A stretch of DNA of 64,000 nucleotides from Verticillium longisporum (lineage: Eukaryota; Ascomycota; Sordariomycetes; Glomerellales; Plectosphaerellaceae): NCBI GenBank assembly GCA_019188255.1, contig JAETXT010000014.1:1612001-1676000 (forward strand), in the 5' to 3' direction. This document shows positions 12,585 to 22,912 of the stretch, piece after piece. The position numbers and the translations under genes are program-made. The notes under the pieces were generated by a model. That model searched no databases and had not been told where the DNA came from. It worked only from the letters and a program-made list of their open reading frames with translations. Numbering within the stretch: position 1 is the first letter of the stretch; the number at the start of each line of letters is the position of its first letter.

Positions 12585-14392
12585 ATGGCGACTGATGCGA
12601 ATGGCGCACCGGCGGCAGTTGCGGCGGCCGCCGCGCACCCCAACGCGCTAGATCCGGGCCCGGGTAAGGCAGTCCTGCGCGGGCGGGCCTTCTACGAGAG
12701 CATCGGCAGCCCGAAATATGTGGTTGCGCCCATGGTGGCCCAGTCCGAGTTTGTACGTCTTCTGCCATCTCAGCCAACGTCTTGCTTCTGCTGACTTGTT
12801 GGCCACAGGCCTGGCGCATGTTGACTCGATCTTTCCTACCGCCCTCTGAGCAGTCGAGTATTTTGGCCTACACTCCCATGTTCCACGCACGCCTCTTCAA
12901 AGAGACGGAATCCTATCGAGAACAAAACTTTCAGCCTGTCAGACCCGATGCCTCTGCGGCTTCCGAAGCGACGACGCCCACCCCCTGGCTCGACGGCAAC
13001 CCGACGATCGACCGTCCCCTCTTCGTCCAGTTCTGCGCCAACGACCCTGAAGCCCTGCTCGGTGCCGCCCAGCGCGCCGCTCCCTACTGCGACGCCGTCG
13101 ACATCAACTTTGGCTGCCCCCAGGGCATCGCGCGCAAGGGCCACTACGGCTCGTTCCTCCAGGAGGACCAGGACCTCGTCTTCCGCCTCGTCAACACGCT
13201 GCACCGCAACCTGACCATCCCCGTCACGGCCAAGATCCGCATCCTCGACACGCGCGAGGCGACGCTTGCCTACGCCCTCAACGTCCTCCGCGCCGGCGCC
13301 TCCATCCTGACGGTGCACGGCCGCCGCCGCGAGCAAAAGGGACACCTGACGGGTCTCGCCGACTGGAGCACGATCCGCTGGCTGCGCGACCAGCTGCCGC
13401 CCGAGACGGTGCTCTTCGCCAACGGCAACATTCTCGAGCACGGCGACCTCGCCAAGTGCCTCGAGGCCACGGGCGCCGACGCCGCCATGAGCGCCGAGGG
13501 CAACCTCAGCGACCCGGGCCTGTTCGCGGCGCCGCCGGCCGACGGCGACGGCGGCCGTGCGTACTGGCGCGGCCGCGACGGCAAGGGCGGCTGGCGCGTC
13601 GACGAGGTCATGCGGCGCTACCTCGACATACTGCACACGTACGTCGCCGGCGCGGCGCCGCCCAAGAGGCGGCCGCTGTTCCTGCCGGGCGACGATGGGG
13701 CATGGCTGGAACAGGCGGAGGAGGAAGACGCCGAGCAGCCGGCGCGGAAGAAGGTCAAGCGCGACGGCGGCGGCGGCAAGAAGAAGGACAAGGTGACGAG
13801 CCCCAACTACGGGGGCATGCAGCCGCACATGTTCCACCTGCTGCGGCACTTTGTGTCGCGCCACACGGACGTCAGGGACATGCTCGCCAAGGCCCGGTCG
13901 GGGGACCTCGAGGCGTACGAGGCCATCCTGGCGGCTGTCGAGAGGAAGGTTGCCGAGGGTCTGCTGGAATACGAGCGGACGGACGGCAAGATGTTTGACG
14001 AGGAGAACGGTGTCACGGCTGCTGCTGCTGCTACGACTACCTCGGCGGCGGCTGTTAAGGGTCAGGGCAATGTGGAGGCGGCTGTGGCTGCTGCTGAGAG
14101 CGCACAGGACGAGACGCTCGACGGCGAGAGTTCCGTGGCCACGGTTAAGCGGTGCAAGCGGCCGTGGTGGGTCGTGCAGCCGATCGTCAGGCCGCTGCCG
14201 AAGGAGGCACTGGCCAAGGGCGCCATCAGGCCGAGCAAGAAGGACCTGCAGAAGCTGGCGGAGGAAGAGGAGGCGGCGAGCAAGAGCCGAACGCTGACAC
14301 CAGAGGGACAGCCTGTGGAGGACAAGGTGCTGGAGGACAAGGTGCTGCAGGACAAGGTGCTGGCTACGGACGATAAGCTGTTGGCAGGATAG
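12585..14392 (+). CDS. DUS1: tRNA-dihydrouridine synthase (Dus1 type)
   Basis: Exons 12585-12752 and 12809-14392 encode 583 residues. Dus1 is an FMN enzyme that reduces uridine 16/17 in the D-loop of cytoplasmic tRNAs. The TIM-barrel signatures are present in order: YVVAPMVAQSEFAWRML near residues 46-62, split by the intron; the catalytic cysteine in DINFGCPQ (Cys159); AKIRI; VHGRRREQKG; FANGNI; and MSAEGNLSDPGLF. The family's compact core is interrupted and extended by Lys/Glu- and Ala-rich inserts. The tail holds three tandem copies of a 15-base unit (14318-14362) encoding (E/Q)DKVL. The ATG at 12585 is the first in frame, but the frame is open back to 12387. That upstream stretch encodes an Arg/Ser-rich, acid-poor run (for example SARLVRSFASLSAPKTP) resembling a mitochondrial presequence, so a non-AUG start or upstream exon is possible. 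It is convergent with the HSDL2-like gene. Confidence 0.93.
14318..14362 (+). repeat. Three tandem 15-bp units in the DUS1 tail
   Basis: Three near-perfect units of GAGGACAAGGTGCTG (the third begins CAG) lie in frame and encode EDKVL, EDKVL, QDKVL. This is a likely variable-number coding repeat in a disordered tail. Confidence 0.85.
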
Positions 14393-14417
14393 GCTTGCCG
14401 CTGATCGAGATGGAAAC

Positions 14418-14423
14418 AATAAA
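14418..14423 (+). terminator. AATAAA polyadenylation signal, DUS1
   Basis: AATAAA followed by an A run lies 26 bases after the DUS1 stop codon, in the short gap before the convergent HSDL2-like gene. Confidence 0.4.
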
Positions 14424-14515
14424 AAAAGGTCAATATTCCCCGAGCCAACTGAAGCATTCCCCCCCCTTTCAGATGGTCTTGCTGCTCCGGGCTAATTCCT
14501 GAATATGTCCCAAAC

Positions 14516-15576
14516 CTAGAGCTTGGATTTTGTGCTGTCATACCGCCTGCCCTCGTCATCCTGCTCCTTGACCCTGATGTCTGGCAGCTCCGCCGGCATG
14601 ATCCGCCTCGGCGTCGCCCCCTCGACGAGGTTGTACTTGGCAAATTCCGTCACGCCCGCATGGTCCCTCAAAAGTCCTCGTCCAGCAGCAGCTCCCCGTT
14701 GACCTTTTCAGCGGGGGCCTTGACAATGGCGAGCACGGCGTCAGAGAAGATGGTCGCCTTGCGCAGGTCCTTGGCCTCCTCAGGATCCGCCGCCGTAAAC
14801 TTTTCCGTGGCCGCCGATTCGATGCCCTGTTCCACCCGTCAGCAGCAGGACCTCCCCCCCCCAAAAATGGTACCATGCGGATAGAACTCACGACGGCGGG
14901 CCAGAGGCTCGTAATGGCCATGCCCCGCCCCTCGCGCACGAAATCCATGGCGAGCCCCTTGGTCAGCACGCTCATGCCGACCTTGCCCATGGCGTAGGCC
15001 GTCTTGCCGCGGAAGAAGCGGCTGTAGATGGGCGGGCTCACGACGACGATGCGGCCGGCCGTCTCGGTGAGGTGAGGCAGCGCCGACTGGACCGAGGCGT
15101 AGAGGCCTTCGGGGTTGACCTGCTGCAGGAGGCGGAAGCGCTTGTACGGCGACGAGGCGACGGGGGCCCACCAGGCGGCGCCCGAGTTGTAGACGAGCAG
15201 CGAGAGGGCGCCGTAGGTTTCGAGGGCGAGGTCGACGAGGCGCTGGATACTGGCCGGGTCGCGGACGTCGACGGCGATGGCCGTGGCTTCGTGGCCGGCT
15301 TCCCGTATCTCGCGCTCGACCGTGTTGATTGTGGACGCTGACGAGTTGGGATTGGGTGGGAAGGGAGAGGCCGTCGAGGCGTCGCTCGTTGTCTTGGCGG
15401 CCACGACGACTAGGGGGTTGTGTTGATGTTAGATACCGGTACCGTAGGCCAGGGGACGAAAAGGGTCGTGTTCAGGAAGACTCACCTGCGTACCCGTCTT
15501 TGGCGAGATCAATGGCGATTTGTCTGCCGATGCCGCGGGAGGCGCCGACGACAATGGCGACGGGTTTTGAGGTCAT
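14516..15576 (-). CDS. HSDL2-like short-chain dehydrogenase with PTS1, frameshifted
   Basis: On the minus strand the exons are 15576-15486, 15409-14892 and 14826-14516; both introns start GTGAGT. The product is a Rossmann-fold SDR. It has a VVGASRGIGRQIA nucleotide-binding loop near residues 8-20, VVVAAKTT as in the HSDL2 group, a VDVRD strand, an NSGAAWW stretch replacing the usual NNA, and the YxxxK pair in AYAMGKVGMS. HSDL2 proteins are peroxisomal or mitochondrial SDRs of poorly defined substrate. As given, exon 3 stops early at TGA (14670-14668) just after LLLDEDF. Adding one base to the A run 14670-14673 lets the frame continue another 51 residues to TAG at 14518-14516, giving 306 residues ending SKL, the canonical peroxisomal PTS1. 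The 557-bp spacer to the divergent kappa-GST gene probably holds both promoters. It could also be a diverged SDR of another subgroup; the AAKT and YAMGKVGMS motifs favour HSDL2. Confidence 0.85.
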
Positions 15577-16133
15577 GGTGAGGGTTTCGATTCTTAGGAT
15601 CAGCACAGGAGCAAGATGAGGGGAGGAAGGCAAGAGAGGTTCGTGGTGATGTAAATGTGAGCTCAATCAAACACACAAAATCTAGGTTGTTGAAATGGCA
15701 ATCCATATTAAGCAAAGAGACCATGTGTGCATTCTTGTACTCGAAACCAATCATCACGCAATCCCAAGCCGGTCGGCACAGAACTCGAGATGGTGAGAAT
15801 CCGGGGTATGATTACTGACCCCCGATGGAGTGGAGGTCATGGGCATGGGGAGAGGCGATCGAAGCCGAGGCACTTGCATGTGCACCCCTCATGACCTCAC
15901 ACCAATTGCAGCTCATCACCAGCAATCATCACCCTTGATCGGCTTGCGCTGTCGAAGACAGAGAGAGGGAGAGAGACCTTTGGGAATTGAGTTTCCTTAT
16001 TAATACAACAGTAGAAGCAAGAACCCCCCCTCTACCGTCTTGTCAGCACATCATCACGCCATACCTTTCGTACGCCCAACAGCCCAATCACCACCCAAGA
16101 CGACCCAAGGCAGCTCAAGTGCCAACAGCCAAG
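15577..16133. promoter_or_regulatory. Divergent promoter between two peroxisomal-type genes
   Basis: These 557 bases separate the start codons of the minus-strand HSDL2-like gene and the plus-strand kappa-GST gene. No coding frame is evident. The two products carry SKL and ARL C-termini, so shared control (for example by fatty-acid-responsive factors) is plausible; I could not assign specific binding sites. Confidence 0.5.
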
Positions 16134-16906
16134 ATGGGCGGCAGAATCGATGCCTATCTCGACATTGGTACGCTCATCAACTCTCAAGCAACGTTCATGC
16201 AACACGACTGACAAATGGAAACCCAGCGTCGCTCTACAGCTACTTCGCCATCGAGGAGCTCCTGAAGAACAAGGACCGCCTCGCCGCTCACGGTGTCCAG
16301 CTCGACATTCACCCAGTCCTCATTGGCGCCATCAATGCTGGATCCGGCAATAAGCCCCCCTGGACCCTCCCCGCCAAAGCTACATATGGCAACTTTGACA
16401 GCCACCGCTCTGCTGTCCGTGTCGGCCTCAACAACATCTCACCCCCCGAGGACCTCATGGCCGACTCGATGACTGTTGTGCCCCTGCGTGCCTTGTATGT
16501 CATCAAATCAACATGCGGGGAGGCTGCCTTCCTGGACACCTTTAGGTACCTCTTTGAGGCTTTCTGGACGGCTCCGAACAAAAAGGTCGCGAAAGAGGCC
16601 GTTCTCGCCGAAGTGCTGGCTGAAGTGCCCGGGCCCCGTGGCGGCAAGCTCTTCTCCGCCGACGATGTGAAGCGTATCATCAGCGGCGCGAAGACACAGG
16701 AGGCCAAGAACACCCTCAAGGCGCAGACGCAAAAGGTGGTTGACCAGGGCGCTTTTGGTGCGCCGTGGTTCTGGGTCACGAACCCCCAGGGCAAGGAGGA
16801 GCCTTTCTTCGGCAGTGACCGCTTCCACTTCATCTACAAGTTTCTCGGCCTGCCCTTCCAGGATATTGCCCTGTTGCCGCCGGGGGAAAAGGCCGCCAGG
16901 TTGTGA
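16134..16906 (+). CDS. Kappa-class glutathione transferase, peroxisomal ARL end
   Basis: Exons 16134-16167 and 16227-16906 encode 237 residues. The tiny first exon (11 codons plus one base) is supported by a GTACG donor, a CTGAC branch site and a CCCAG acceptor. It joins to give YLDIASLYSYFAIEELLKN, the diagnostic start of the kappa GST/DsbA-like thioredoxin fold, with the active-site Ser in the SLYS segment. Downstream are PPWTLPAKATY, a helical insert, and GAFGAPWFWV, the cis-Pro loop of thioredoxin-like folds. The family (GSTK1, 2-hydroxychromene-2-carboxylate isomerase relatives) conjugates glutathione to small electrophiles in peroxisomes and mitochondria. The C-terminus AARL fits the PTS1 consensus, and mammalian GSTK1 also ends ARL. 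It is divergent from the HSDL2-like gene and convergent with SWC5, whose stop lies 104 bases away. Confidence 0.9.
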
Positions 16907-17010
16907 GGAGGGGAAGGCGTGTGTTAATGAAGGATAAAATTGGGGGTATCTTTTTGTTCATGATCATCTCGTAGTCCCGACAGCAAGTAGCGCAAATGCA
17001 TGCCACACAA

Positions 17011-18112
17011 TCACACCCGTCCCGCCATGCGTGCCCGATATGCCTCTTCCTCCCGCAGCGCCTCGCTCCGCGCCAAGAAGTCCTGCCGCCCGGCGTACGA
17101 GTCTTTCGACCGCCCCGCCAGCTCGAGCTCGTCCTTGAGCCCTTCCTTGTCGACGTACCCCGCCCAGTCCATGCGGCTCTTCTCCACCGTGTTGAGTTTC
17201 TTCGCCTCCTGCGCGTCTCTCTCGTCGCGTGCGCGGATCCGCACCGTCACGCCGAGGTTGAGATCCTTGCGCGTCGGCGCCAGCACGTCGACGACGGGCT
17301 CAAACGCCGACCGAAACGCCCTGCGCAGAACGCGAGGCGTTTCCTGCTCGTCGGAGGCGGACGTCGTCGGGAGCACGTCGCCCTGTGCAGCGAGGTGGAG
17401 TTTCGCTTCGGCCGAGTCGCGCGGCACGAGCTTCTCCTCCGTGTGCACCTTGCCGGCAAAGTTGTAGGTGCGCTTGATGCGGATCATGGATGACGGGTCG
17501 TCCGTCTCGGCTTCGGGAGGCGCGGGTGCCGCGCCCGGGGCGTCGAGGTCCATGGCATCAGCCTCCTCGACGCGGGGGGCGGCTGGCGCTGGTGTGCCGG
17601 ACAGCATCTGCGCCCAGAGTGCGTCGACGTCGACGGTGACGGGGCCGGCAATGGTGGCGGCTTTCTTCTCTTCCTTCCTGCGCTTTCGTTAGCCCAGTTT
17701 CTTTTTTTCTGCTTCTCCTTCTTCTTCTCCTCTTCCTTCGTGCACGCAGGTTCGCTGGGTGGGGGACGCACTCTTGCGCGCGCATGCTCCTCGTCTTGAC
17801 GAGGCCGCCCTCGCCGCCTTCTTCGTCGCCGTCCTTGTCCGCCGCGATGCCATTCTGTTCTTTCCTGCGCTTCTTCTTCTTGTTGCCCTTCTTGACGATC
17901 GCCTCGTCGCCCGAGTTCTCGAACCCCGCGTCCTCGGCCTCGTCGCCCGCGGCGGCGGGCCGCTTGCGCTTGGTGGCTGCGTCGGCATCGTCTGCGTCTG
18001 AACCGCCCGAGTCGTCGTGTGCCAGGGCCGCCTCGTCTTCGGGGGCAAAGTCGGAGTCCTGGGAGGACTCGTAGTCGTCTTCTCCGTCTATTGGGCGCGG
18101 GTCGGGCGGCAT
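17011..18112 (-). CDS. SWC5: SWR1-complex subunit Swc5 (BCNT domain)
   Basis: On the minus strand exon 1 is 18112-17772 and exon 2 is 17677-17011 (335 residues). The intron has a GTGCGT donor, a GCTAAC branch site and a GCGCAG acceptor. Splicing yields KTRSMRAQEKEEKKA then VDVDALWAQML, both typical of the family. The N-terminal third is acidic with Lys-rich patches (YESSQDSDFAPED, KKGNKKKKRRK), a histone-binding type of composition. The last ~80 residues form the BCNT/CFDP1 domain: KKLNTVEKSRMDWAGYVDKE, LKDELELAGRSKDSYAGRQDFL and RMAGRV at the end. Swc5 acts in SWR1, which replaces nucleosomal H2A with H2A.Z. The frame is intact, unlike several neighbours. Confidence 0.93.
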
Positions 18113-18967
18113 GGTGTGTTGTGGCAGCAGTCGGCAAGGGTGTATGTGTCGGAGGAAGAAGGGAGCGAGTAGAGCCAGGAACCGCGAAATGCACGATAGA
18201 CGATGTACACCGAGGCGTTCGGTGTGGGTCGGTGAAAGGCAGCCCAAGATCACCCTACCTACAAAACCAGTCGGAACGACCACACTTGTCTGTCCTTAGA
18301 AAATCAGTACCAAAATCTCTTACAGGGTTGTATAGATCTGAACGTGCTATTTTGATCTCGCCAATCTTGATACTAATTCGCTGAAGTCCAGCCCCCTCTG
18401 CACCTCAGGCACCGTACGTCCTGTATACCACTTGGTGCTCGACGAAACAAGTCACTGCATGGCAGATCCCACCCACTGTCTGGCACACCTCCGCACTAAC
18501 TTGAGAGGGTGGGGTGGCTCTCATTTAACCGGCAAACTAAGGACATGAAGCTCCTCTGGAGCAGCGATTTCGCCTTCCTAGTCATCTCAAGAGCTGTCAC
18601 GGACGATCCTGACACCAAACCTGGGCCCCGAATCTGGCCCTATCAATGAAGCTTCCTGTGATGGTCGGAATGCCGGCAGCCTATTTGACCCAACAACCGC
18701 GTTACTGGTTGGTAGAATCCAATCGGGCGGCGGTTAATAGCAACATCCCGCCTTCTTGACAATGACATGTCATGACTTCCCCGCAACGTGGGCCTGGTAT
18801 ATACTTACCACGTGAGGACTGCGAAAGTTGGTAAACAGCATAGCTTCAACTTCCTTGAGCCACAACACTGCCGGGAGAAGTCAACACCGCCCCGTGCAAG
18901 AGAATTTGATCAAGAGCGAAGACTCGTCTCCCATTATCTCTCCCAACCTACCGATTATCTGGGTACA
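18113..18967. other. Divergent spacer between SWC5 and the PhyH-like gene
   Basis: No gene is visible in these 855 bases. They hold the promoters of SWC5 (leftwards) and the dioxygenase gene (rightwards), including a TATATA box at 18798-18803 and an adjacent CACGTG at 18809-18814. Confidence 0.55.
18798..18803 (+). promoter_or_regulatory. TATA box upstream of the PhyH-like gene
   Basis: TATATA lies 170 bases before the chosen ATG at 18968, in a GC-rich setting. Distance and orientation suit a core promoter with a leader of roughly 100 bases. Confidence 0.4.
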
Positions 18968-19999
18968 ATGGTCGTGCCTGACGAAAAAGTACCCTCCGTC
19001 GATCCCCCGACCTCATCGGAGACCCGCACAAACGCTGCACCTCTTACGGACGCCCAGAAGGAACACTTTCGCGCCCATGGTTGGCTTCGTTTGACAGAAT
19101 GCTTTTCCCAGGAGCAGGCTGACTGGGTCAACAAAGACCTCTGGTCCCGCCTCGGCATGGACCCAAACGACAAATCGTCATGGCAAGCACGCACCCACAT
19201 GCCCGCCCATCGCAGTTTCGATGCCCAGGTCTTCGCCCCGAAAGCCTGGTCCGCCATCACTGAGCTCTGCGGCGGCGAGGACCGAGTCGTCCCTGAGAGT
19301 CGCCAGTGGCGCGATTCTCTCATCGTCAATCTGGGCAGCCCCGAGTTCGAGGCCAAGCATGTCCGTCCCCAGGACCTCGACAACTGGCACGTCGACGGTG
19401 ACTTCTTCGTCCACTACCTCGACTCACCAGAGCAGGGCCTCCTCGTGATCCCCCTCTACTCCGACATTGTCCCCGGCGGCGGCGGCACCATCATCTGCCC
19501 CGACGCCATACCCAAGGTCGCCCGCCACCTGCACGACCACCCCGAGGGCGTCTCGCCGCACATGGTGCCCCGCGGCGACGCCGACTTCTCCCAGGAGACG
19601 GGCCTCGGCTTCTTCGCCGACATTGCGCGCGGCTGCGCGGACAGCGGCTTCGCCGAGGCACACGGCGCCGTCGGCGACGTCTTCCTGCTGCACCCGCTCA
19701 TGCTGCACTCGGCGTCGCGGAACCCCCTGCGCCGCCTGCGCGTCATCACAAACCCGCCCATCTTCTTGCGCGAACCGCAACGCTTCGACCGCGACGACGG
19801 CGCCTACAGCCTCGTCGAGCAGGTCACGCTGCGGGCCCTGGGGACGGAGTCCCTTCCCGGCTGGCGCATCACGGCGCCGAGGGAGTTTCGTGTGCCGAAT
19901 CGCCTGAAGGTGCAGCAGAAGATGAAGGAGGAGGAGCTGAAGAGGCTCGGCGGCGGGACCGAGCAGCCGGGGCCTGAGGTTGCCGTTCCTGCAGCATGA
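18968..19999 (+). CDS. Phytanoyl-CoA dioxygenase-like Fe(II)/2-oxoglutarate enzyme
   Basis: A single exon of 343 residues. The fold is the PhyH double-stranded beta-helix. The metal ligands are visible as the HxD pair in NWHVDGDFF (His141, Asp143) and a distal His in the segment HPLMLHSASRNPLRRLRV (His242 or His247), with RLRV supplying the likely 2-oxoglutarate-binding Arg. The start LTDAQKEHFRAHGWLRL is also typical. Fungal members hydroxylate diverse substrates, so phytanoyl-CoA itself is not implied. There is no SKL-type end (AVPAA) and I see no PTS2. I chose the ATG at 18968 because no in-frame ATG precedes it closely and the conserved domain starts about 27 residues in. Confidence 0.88.
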   Translation: MVVPDEKVPSVDPPTSSETRTNAAPLTDAQKEHFRAHGWLRLTECFSQEQADWVNKDLWSRLGMDPNDKSSWQARTHMPAHRSFDAQVFAPKAWSAITELCGGEDRVVPESRQWRDSLIVNLGSPEFEAKHVRPQDLDNWHVDGDFFVHYLDSPEQGLLVIPLYSDIVPGGGGTIICPDAIPKVARHLHDHPEGVSPHMVPRGDADFSQETGLGFFADIARGCADSGFAEAHGAVGDVFLLHPLMLHSASRNPLRRLRVITNPPIFLREPQRFDRDDGAYSLVEQVTLRALGTESLPGWRITAPREFRVPNRLKVQQKMKEEELKRLGGGTEQPGPEVAVPAA

Positions 20000-21196
20000 T
20001 GAGCCTGATAGCGTCCATGGACTGTTTCTCGGTCTAACCACTGCCTTTGATCACTCTCGTATCTTGTATACTCTGGATAAGACATGTTGGCGTACGCGGT
20101 TACTTGCTTTTCGTACCTGATGTATACTATGCCACCCGACAAAGCTACTGGCATATGCCTGAAACACTGTGTTCTCTTGTTTGAAGGGTCTGGTGAGGTG
20201 AGATACATCACTTCATGTTGAATAAAGAGCAGTAAACAGATATGGTACACCAAATCCACCTGGCGAGAATACACCAAGTCATATGGCTAACATATGAAAG
20301 AGGGGTGTCTCGCTTATTGATGCAGACATGACAGACAAGCATGCTGAGTTGGATACATCGGCGCGCTAGAAACAGATACTTGTTTCAGAGCCGTCATGAC
20401 AGTAAGGTGGTTTTTGCAAGAAAGCGGGTTCCATTCGCGCTCAAGTTCATCCAGAAGGTCCTCCATTCTCACAAAATGCAGGGACGAAAGAAGTCATGCT
20501 GAATATCACTTTTTCTCACTAAAGATACTAATTTAGCCAATTGCAGAACTAGAGGGACAGAGCCTTAGCATATGTGATGTCCAGGGTCCTTCAGGAGAGA
20601 TGGAGGTGGTCGGGCCTCTCACTCAGATCAAATCCCCGGGTAGGCAGGCAGTGCAAGAGACTTTTGGTCTTCAAAACGACGAGTGTGTAGATGATCGGAT
20701 TCTCGCGAAGAAATAAGCATAGCACGCAATTACACTGACTTCCATGCTGATGCCTACCTTACGCAAGTCATGCAATCAGGTCGGTCTTCATTATGTTGTC
20801 AGTGGTCATCCTCCACTCCGGTGGGCCAAGACCATATATCGCATTGAGTACAGACAAAGCCGGATAGGTTAGGGGGTCGAGACTCCGAGTCTCACATATA
20901 GACTGCATGGAATCATTCCAGCAGGATCTTCTCGAAGTCCCGTCCTCCCAAAAATTCCAAACCAAAGAGGTAGCTTGATGACTGTTCGTGATCATGGACA
21001 TCTCGACGTGGTCCGTGCTGGCTGACATCACTGGAACTTGAGAGGAGTTCTTCTCGGACAGCCCGACGCCGACGCCCAGTCTTGCCCTCTGTAAACGCTA
21101 CCCCCCCCTCTTCAGGCCCGGTGCGACTCCTTCTCTCTCCCCTCTCACCGTTTGTCCGCATTTCGGCCTGTCCCTCCCACGCTGCAAATCGTCACA
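20000..21196. other. Intergenic region between the PhyH-like gene and WDR70
   Basis: No supportable gene. It contains the likely polyadenylation signal of the dioxygenase gene at 20221 and, towards 21100, a C-rich patch leading into the WDR70 start. Confidence 0.6.
20221..20226 (+). terminator. AATAAA polyadenylation signal, PhyH-like gene
   Basis: AATAAA lies 222 bases after the dioxygenase stop codon, on the sense strand. Confidence 0.35.
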
Positions 21197-22912
21197 ATGA
21201 GCGACAGTGACGATTATTTAGTCGAAGAGCCCGAGCTCGCCGCGGATGACCCCATGCGAACATTCCTTCCAACGTCATTCGGTACCAAGACAAAAGAAGC
21301 CAACATACAGGAACAGCTGGAGAGGAGCAGGCGAAAAGCAGCAGGTCCACCACCCGACAAGCAAAAAAAGAAGTCCGGCTCAGCAAGTGACAGCGACAGC
21401 GACAGCAACAGCGACAGCGACGACGATAGCGACGATGACGACGAATACCCAGTCTCCCACGAGCTGGTGCTGAAGACGCACGAACGGGCTGTCACGAGCT
21501 TCACACTCGATCCCGCTGGCGGTCGCCTGGCCACGGCCTCGATTGATGGAACAATCAATTTACATGACTTTGCGGCCATGACGCCAACGACGCTGCGCGC
21601 CTTCAAGACTGTCGACCCATGGGCCGCCAAGAATGCTGCTGCCAGTGACGAGTCGCACCCGATTCACCACATCGAGTTCAACAGTTTGGCAGGAAACGCC
21701 TTCCTCTGCATTTCGGCGCATCCTCAGGCTAAGATTATCAGCCGTGAAGGAGATATCCTGACCGAGTTTGTCAAGGGAGATATGTATCTGCGGGACATGA
21801 ACAACACCAAGGGTCACATCTCCGAAGTCACGACGGGTACCTGGCATCCGACAGATAGGAATCTGTGCGTGACGGCTGGAACCGACAGCACACTACGCAT
21901 CTGGGACATCAACAACAAGCGATCACAGAAGGAGGTTATCGTCTTCAAATCCAAGGCGCAGGGATCAGCGGGTCGTACGCGCATGACGGCTGTCGCGTGG
22001 GGTGCGCCGGCACAAGGGAACGGCAATGTGCTGGTGGCAGCAGCGTACGATGGGACGCTGGTCATGTACAGCGGCAACGGCCCATTCTCGAGGCCAGCAG
22101 CCGAGGTACATGAGGCGCACAAGCCGAATACCTGGACTGGCGGTATTGACATGTCGTCAGACGGACGGATGGTCGTCACGCGAGGAGGCGACAACACCAT
22201 CAAGTTGTGGGACACCCGAAAGCTCAAGACGCCGCTGGTGACAGTCGATCACCAGTCGACTTCGGACCAGTTCAACATGACGAACATCAAGTATGCACCC
22301 AACTCAACGAGCATCCTGACGGGCTCAGCGATAGGAGACCTGCACATCTTAAACCCGGGGAACCTGCGACCAGAGCTCGTCACTCCGATCACGCCGGGAT
22401 CACCGCTGATCACAGTGGATTGGCACCCAAAGATCAACCAAATCATTACGGGATCGGCCAACGGCGAGACACATGTCTTGTTTGACCCGACGAGGTCCAC
22501 GCGCGGTGCAGTCGTTGTCATGTCGCGCGCCCCAATGTAGCGCCACATTGACGTCAACTCGAAGCAGACAATGGACATGTCAGCGGGCATCTCAGGCGAC
22601 TCGATCGTGACACCAGGCGCCATGCACAACAGCAGAAAGGCTGGACGAGGCAAAGAGGTCATGCGACCGGAAGCCCAACAGCAAACGCCGTTCATGAAGA
22701 ACCAACCCGATTCAAAGCACATTGCGGAGAACATCCCACTGGCTCGCATGCTGCACGAGGATCCCAGAGAGGCGTTGCTGAAATATGCCGAAGCCGCGAA
22801 GAAGGATCCTCAGTTTACGGGTGCGTGGAAAGATACGCAGCCGGTCACACAGTATGCCGAGTTGAGCGACGATGAAGATGAGGGGCCAGACAAGAAGAGG
22901 GCAAGGAGGTAA
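21197..22912 (+). CDS. WDR70-type WD40 protein with in-frame TAG
   Basis: A single exon of 572 codons if the internal stop is ignored. After an acidic Ser/Asp-rich N-terminus (residues ~65-90), WD repeats run from about 93 to 435, with ends such as TLRIWDINNKR and TIKLWDTRK. The segments NPGNLRPE, ITVDWHPKINQIITGSANGETHVLFDP and the tail (MDMSAGISGD, TPFMKNQP, NIPLARMLHEDPREALLKYAEAAKKDP, TQPVTQYAELSDDE) match the WDR70 family, nuclear proteins linked to DNA repair and H2B ubiquitination. Codon 448 (22538-22540) is TAG, in the segment SRAPM-stop-RHID, where I expect a basic residue. The same frame continues 124 codons with a conserved tail to the stop at 22910-22912. No intron of plausible size removes it. 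A sequencing error, a real nonsense allele or read-through are the options. Confidence 0.85.

Noticed and set aside
12836..14419. 527-codon frame on the minus strand
   Set aside because: Exact antisense of the DUS1 coding region; high GC keeps the reverse frame open.
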